Source of the DNA: Tamaricihabitans halophyticus
GTDB lineage: Bacteria > Actinomycetota > Actinomycetes > Mycobacteriales > Pseudonocardiaceae
Direction: 5' to 3'
Assembly (NCBI RefSeq): GCF_004340875.1
Contig: NZ_SLXQ01000013.1
Span: forward strand, 1 to 64,000
Length of the DNA: 64,000 nt
Part shown: piece after piece, positions 63,657 through 64,000 of the stretch
Position numbering within the stretch: the stretch's first letter is position 1
Layout of the letters: each line of letters begins with the position of its first letter
Notes under the pieces: model-generated
Told to the model about the DNA's origin: nothing
The model's database searches: none
Seen by the model: the letters and a program-made list of their open reading frames with translations, nothing else
Translations under genes and position numbers: made by a program

Positions 63657-64000
63657 CTAGGGATTCGCCGCGTTTGCCTCGGCCGTAAGATCACCCTTCT
63701 GGGTCTCAAGGGCCGATGCGATGCCGTTCGCCGGCGGTTCGGTAGACGCCTGTTCCGGAACCGCCTCGGCCGTTTCCGCGCCGTTCACGGCCCCGTCCGC
63801 CTCATTCGCCGGCGTCTCGCCCGCCTCAGCTACCGCTGCGTCACTCTGGCTGACATCCGCGCCGTCCGGCTGCTCACCAAGCCCGTTGCCCGGCTCGGCA
63901 TAGTCCGTCTCGGCGTAATCAGTCTCGGTGGCATCCGTACGCCCGATCCGGGCGTTGATGTACGCGGTGGTGAACTCGAGCGCGTCACCATTGAGCAGGT
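63657..64000 (-). CDS. Partial gene, acidic Ala/Glu/Thr-rich C-terminus (5' end outside the window)
   Basis: Reading from the window edge on the minus strand, one frame is open for 114 codons and ends in TAG at 63657-63659. It starts LLNGDALEFTTAYINARIG, then runs through TDATETDYAETDYAEPG and a long Glu/Ala/Gly/Thr-rich tail ending NAANP. The tail has a short repeat (TDYAE). The conserved-looking part is too short to name a family. The gene enters from beyond 64000. Confidence 0.6.
   Translation of the reverse strand, partial: LLNGDALEFTTAYINARIGRTDATETDYAETDYAEPGNGLGEQPDGADVSQSDAAVAEAGETPANEADGAVNGAETAEAVPEQASTEPPANGIASALETQKGDLTAEANAANP

Overview
The window is high-GC DNA with actinobacterial gene content: a CysO/Mec/CysM cysteine pathway, DUF4439, DUF2017, DUF3558, DUF3618, DUF5937 and type VII (ESX)-like proteins, and frequent GTG/TTG starts. 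The PPE-like/DUF3558 cluster and the gene order suggest the family Pseudonocardiaceae, by inference only. All coordinates and motifs come from reading the sequence. No database search was run.

Layout. 0.1-8.7 kb is mixed housekeeping: GNAT, bioF, a PIG-L deacetylase, a DEAD-box helicase, an amino-acid oxidase, yaaA, an APH-like kinase, an FGE-like protein and a VOC protein. 8.8-27.3 kb matches the Mycobacterium tuberculosis order Rv2845c-Rv2836c: proS, then DUF4439, rimP-nusA-ylxR-infB-DUF503-rbfA, nrnA and dinF, with some extra genes. 27.3-38.1 kb matches Rv1330c-Rv1341: pncB-pncA, clpS, DUF2017, a P1 peptidase, mec-cysO-cysM, rhomboid, murI, a cyclic-nucleotide-phosphodiesterase-like MBL protein, rph and rdgB. 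These two core blocks cover translation and transcription factors, NAD salvage, protein-bound sulfur transfer to cysteine, and nucleotide hygiene.

38.2-63.5 kb is more variable. It holds bcp, a lipoprotein, a four-gene bacterial-PH-domain/glycosyltransferase operon, a two-component system and a DUF5937/ArsR regulator. Next come a PAP2 phosphatase divergent from a DUF368 (PopT-like) undecaprenyl-phosphate transporter, and then an IS110-family element. After these are a secreted M28 peptidase with an adenine-deaminase-like gene, menC, a run of decayed genes (MFS pump, FMN reductase, a membrane fragment), a PadR-GyrI fusion regulator with its operator, a small ESX-substrate-like operon, an MmpS-LysR chimera, a tRNA, DUF3618 and a truncated acidic protein.

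Most notable: the IS110 element (about 48781-50085) carries a 229-nt leader in which donor-guide sequences can be read by eye. One 8-mer repeats the right end, and another is the reverse complement of the left end, including a shared CA core. A 9-nt stretch matches the left flank at 8 of 9 positions. This is the signature of a bridge RNA. The element splits a copy of a palindromic repeat family that recurs at least six times between genes in this window.
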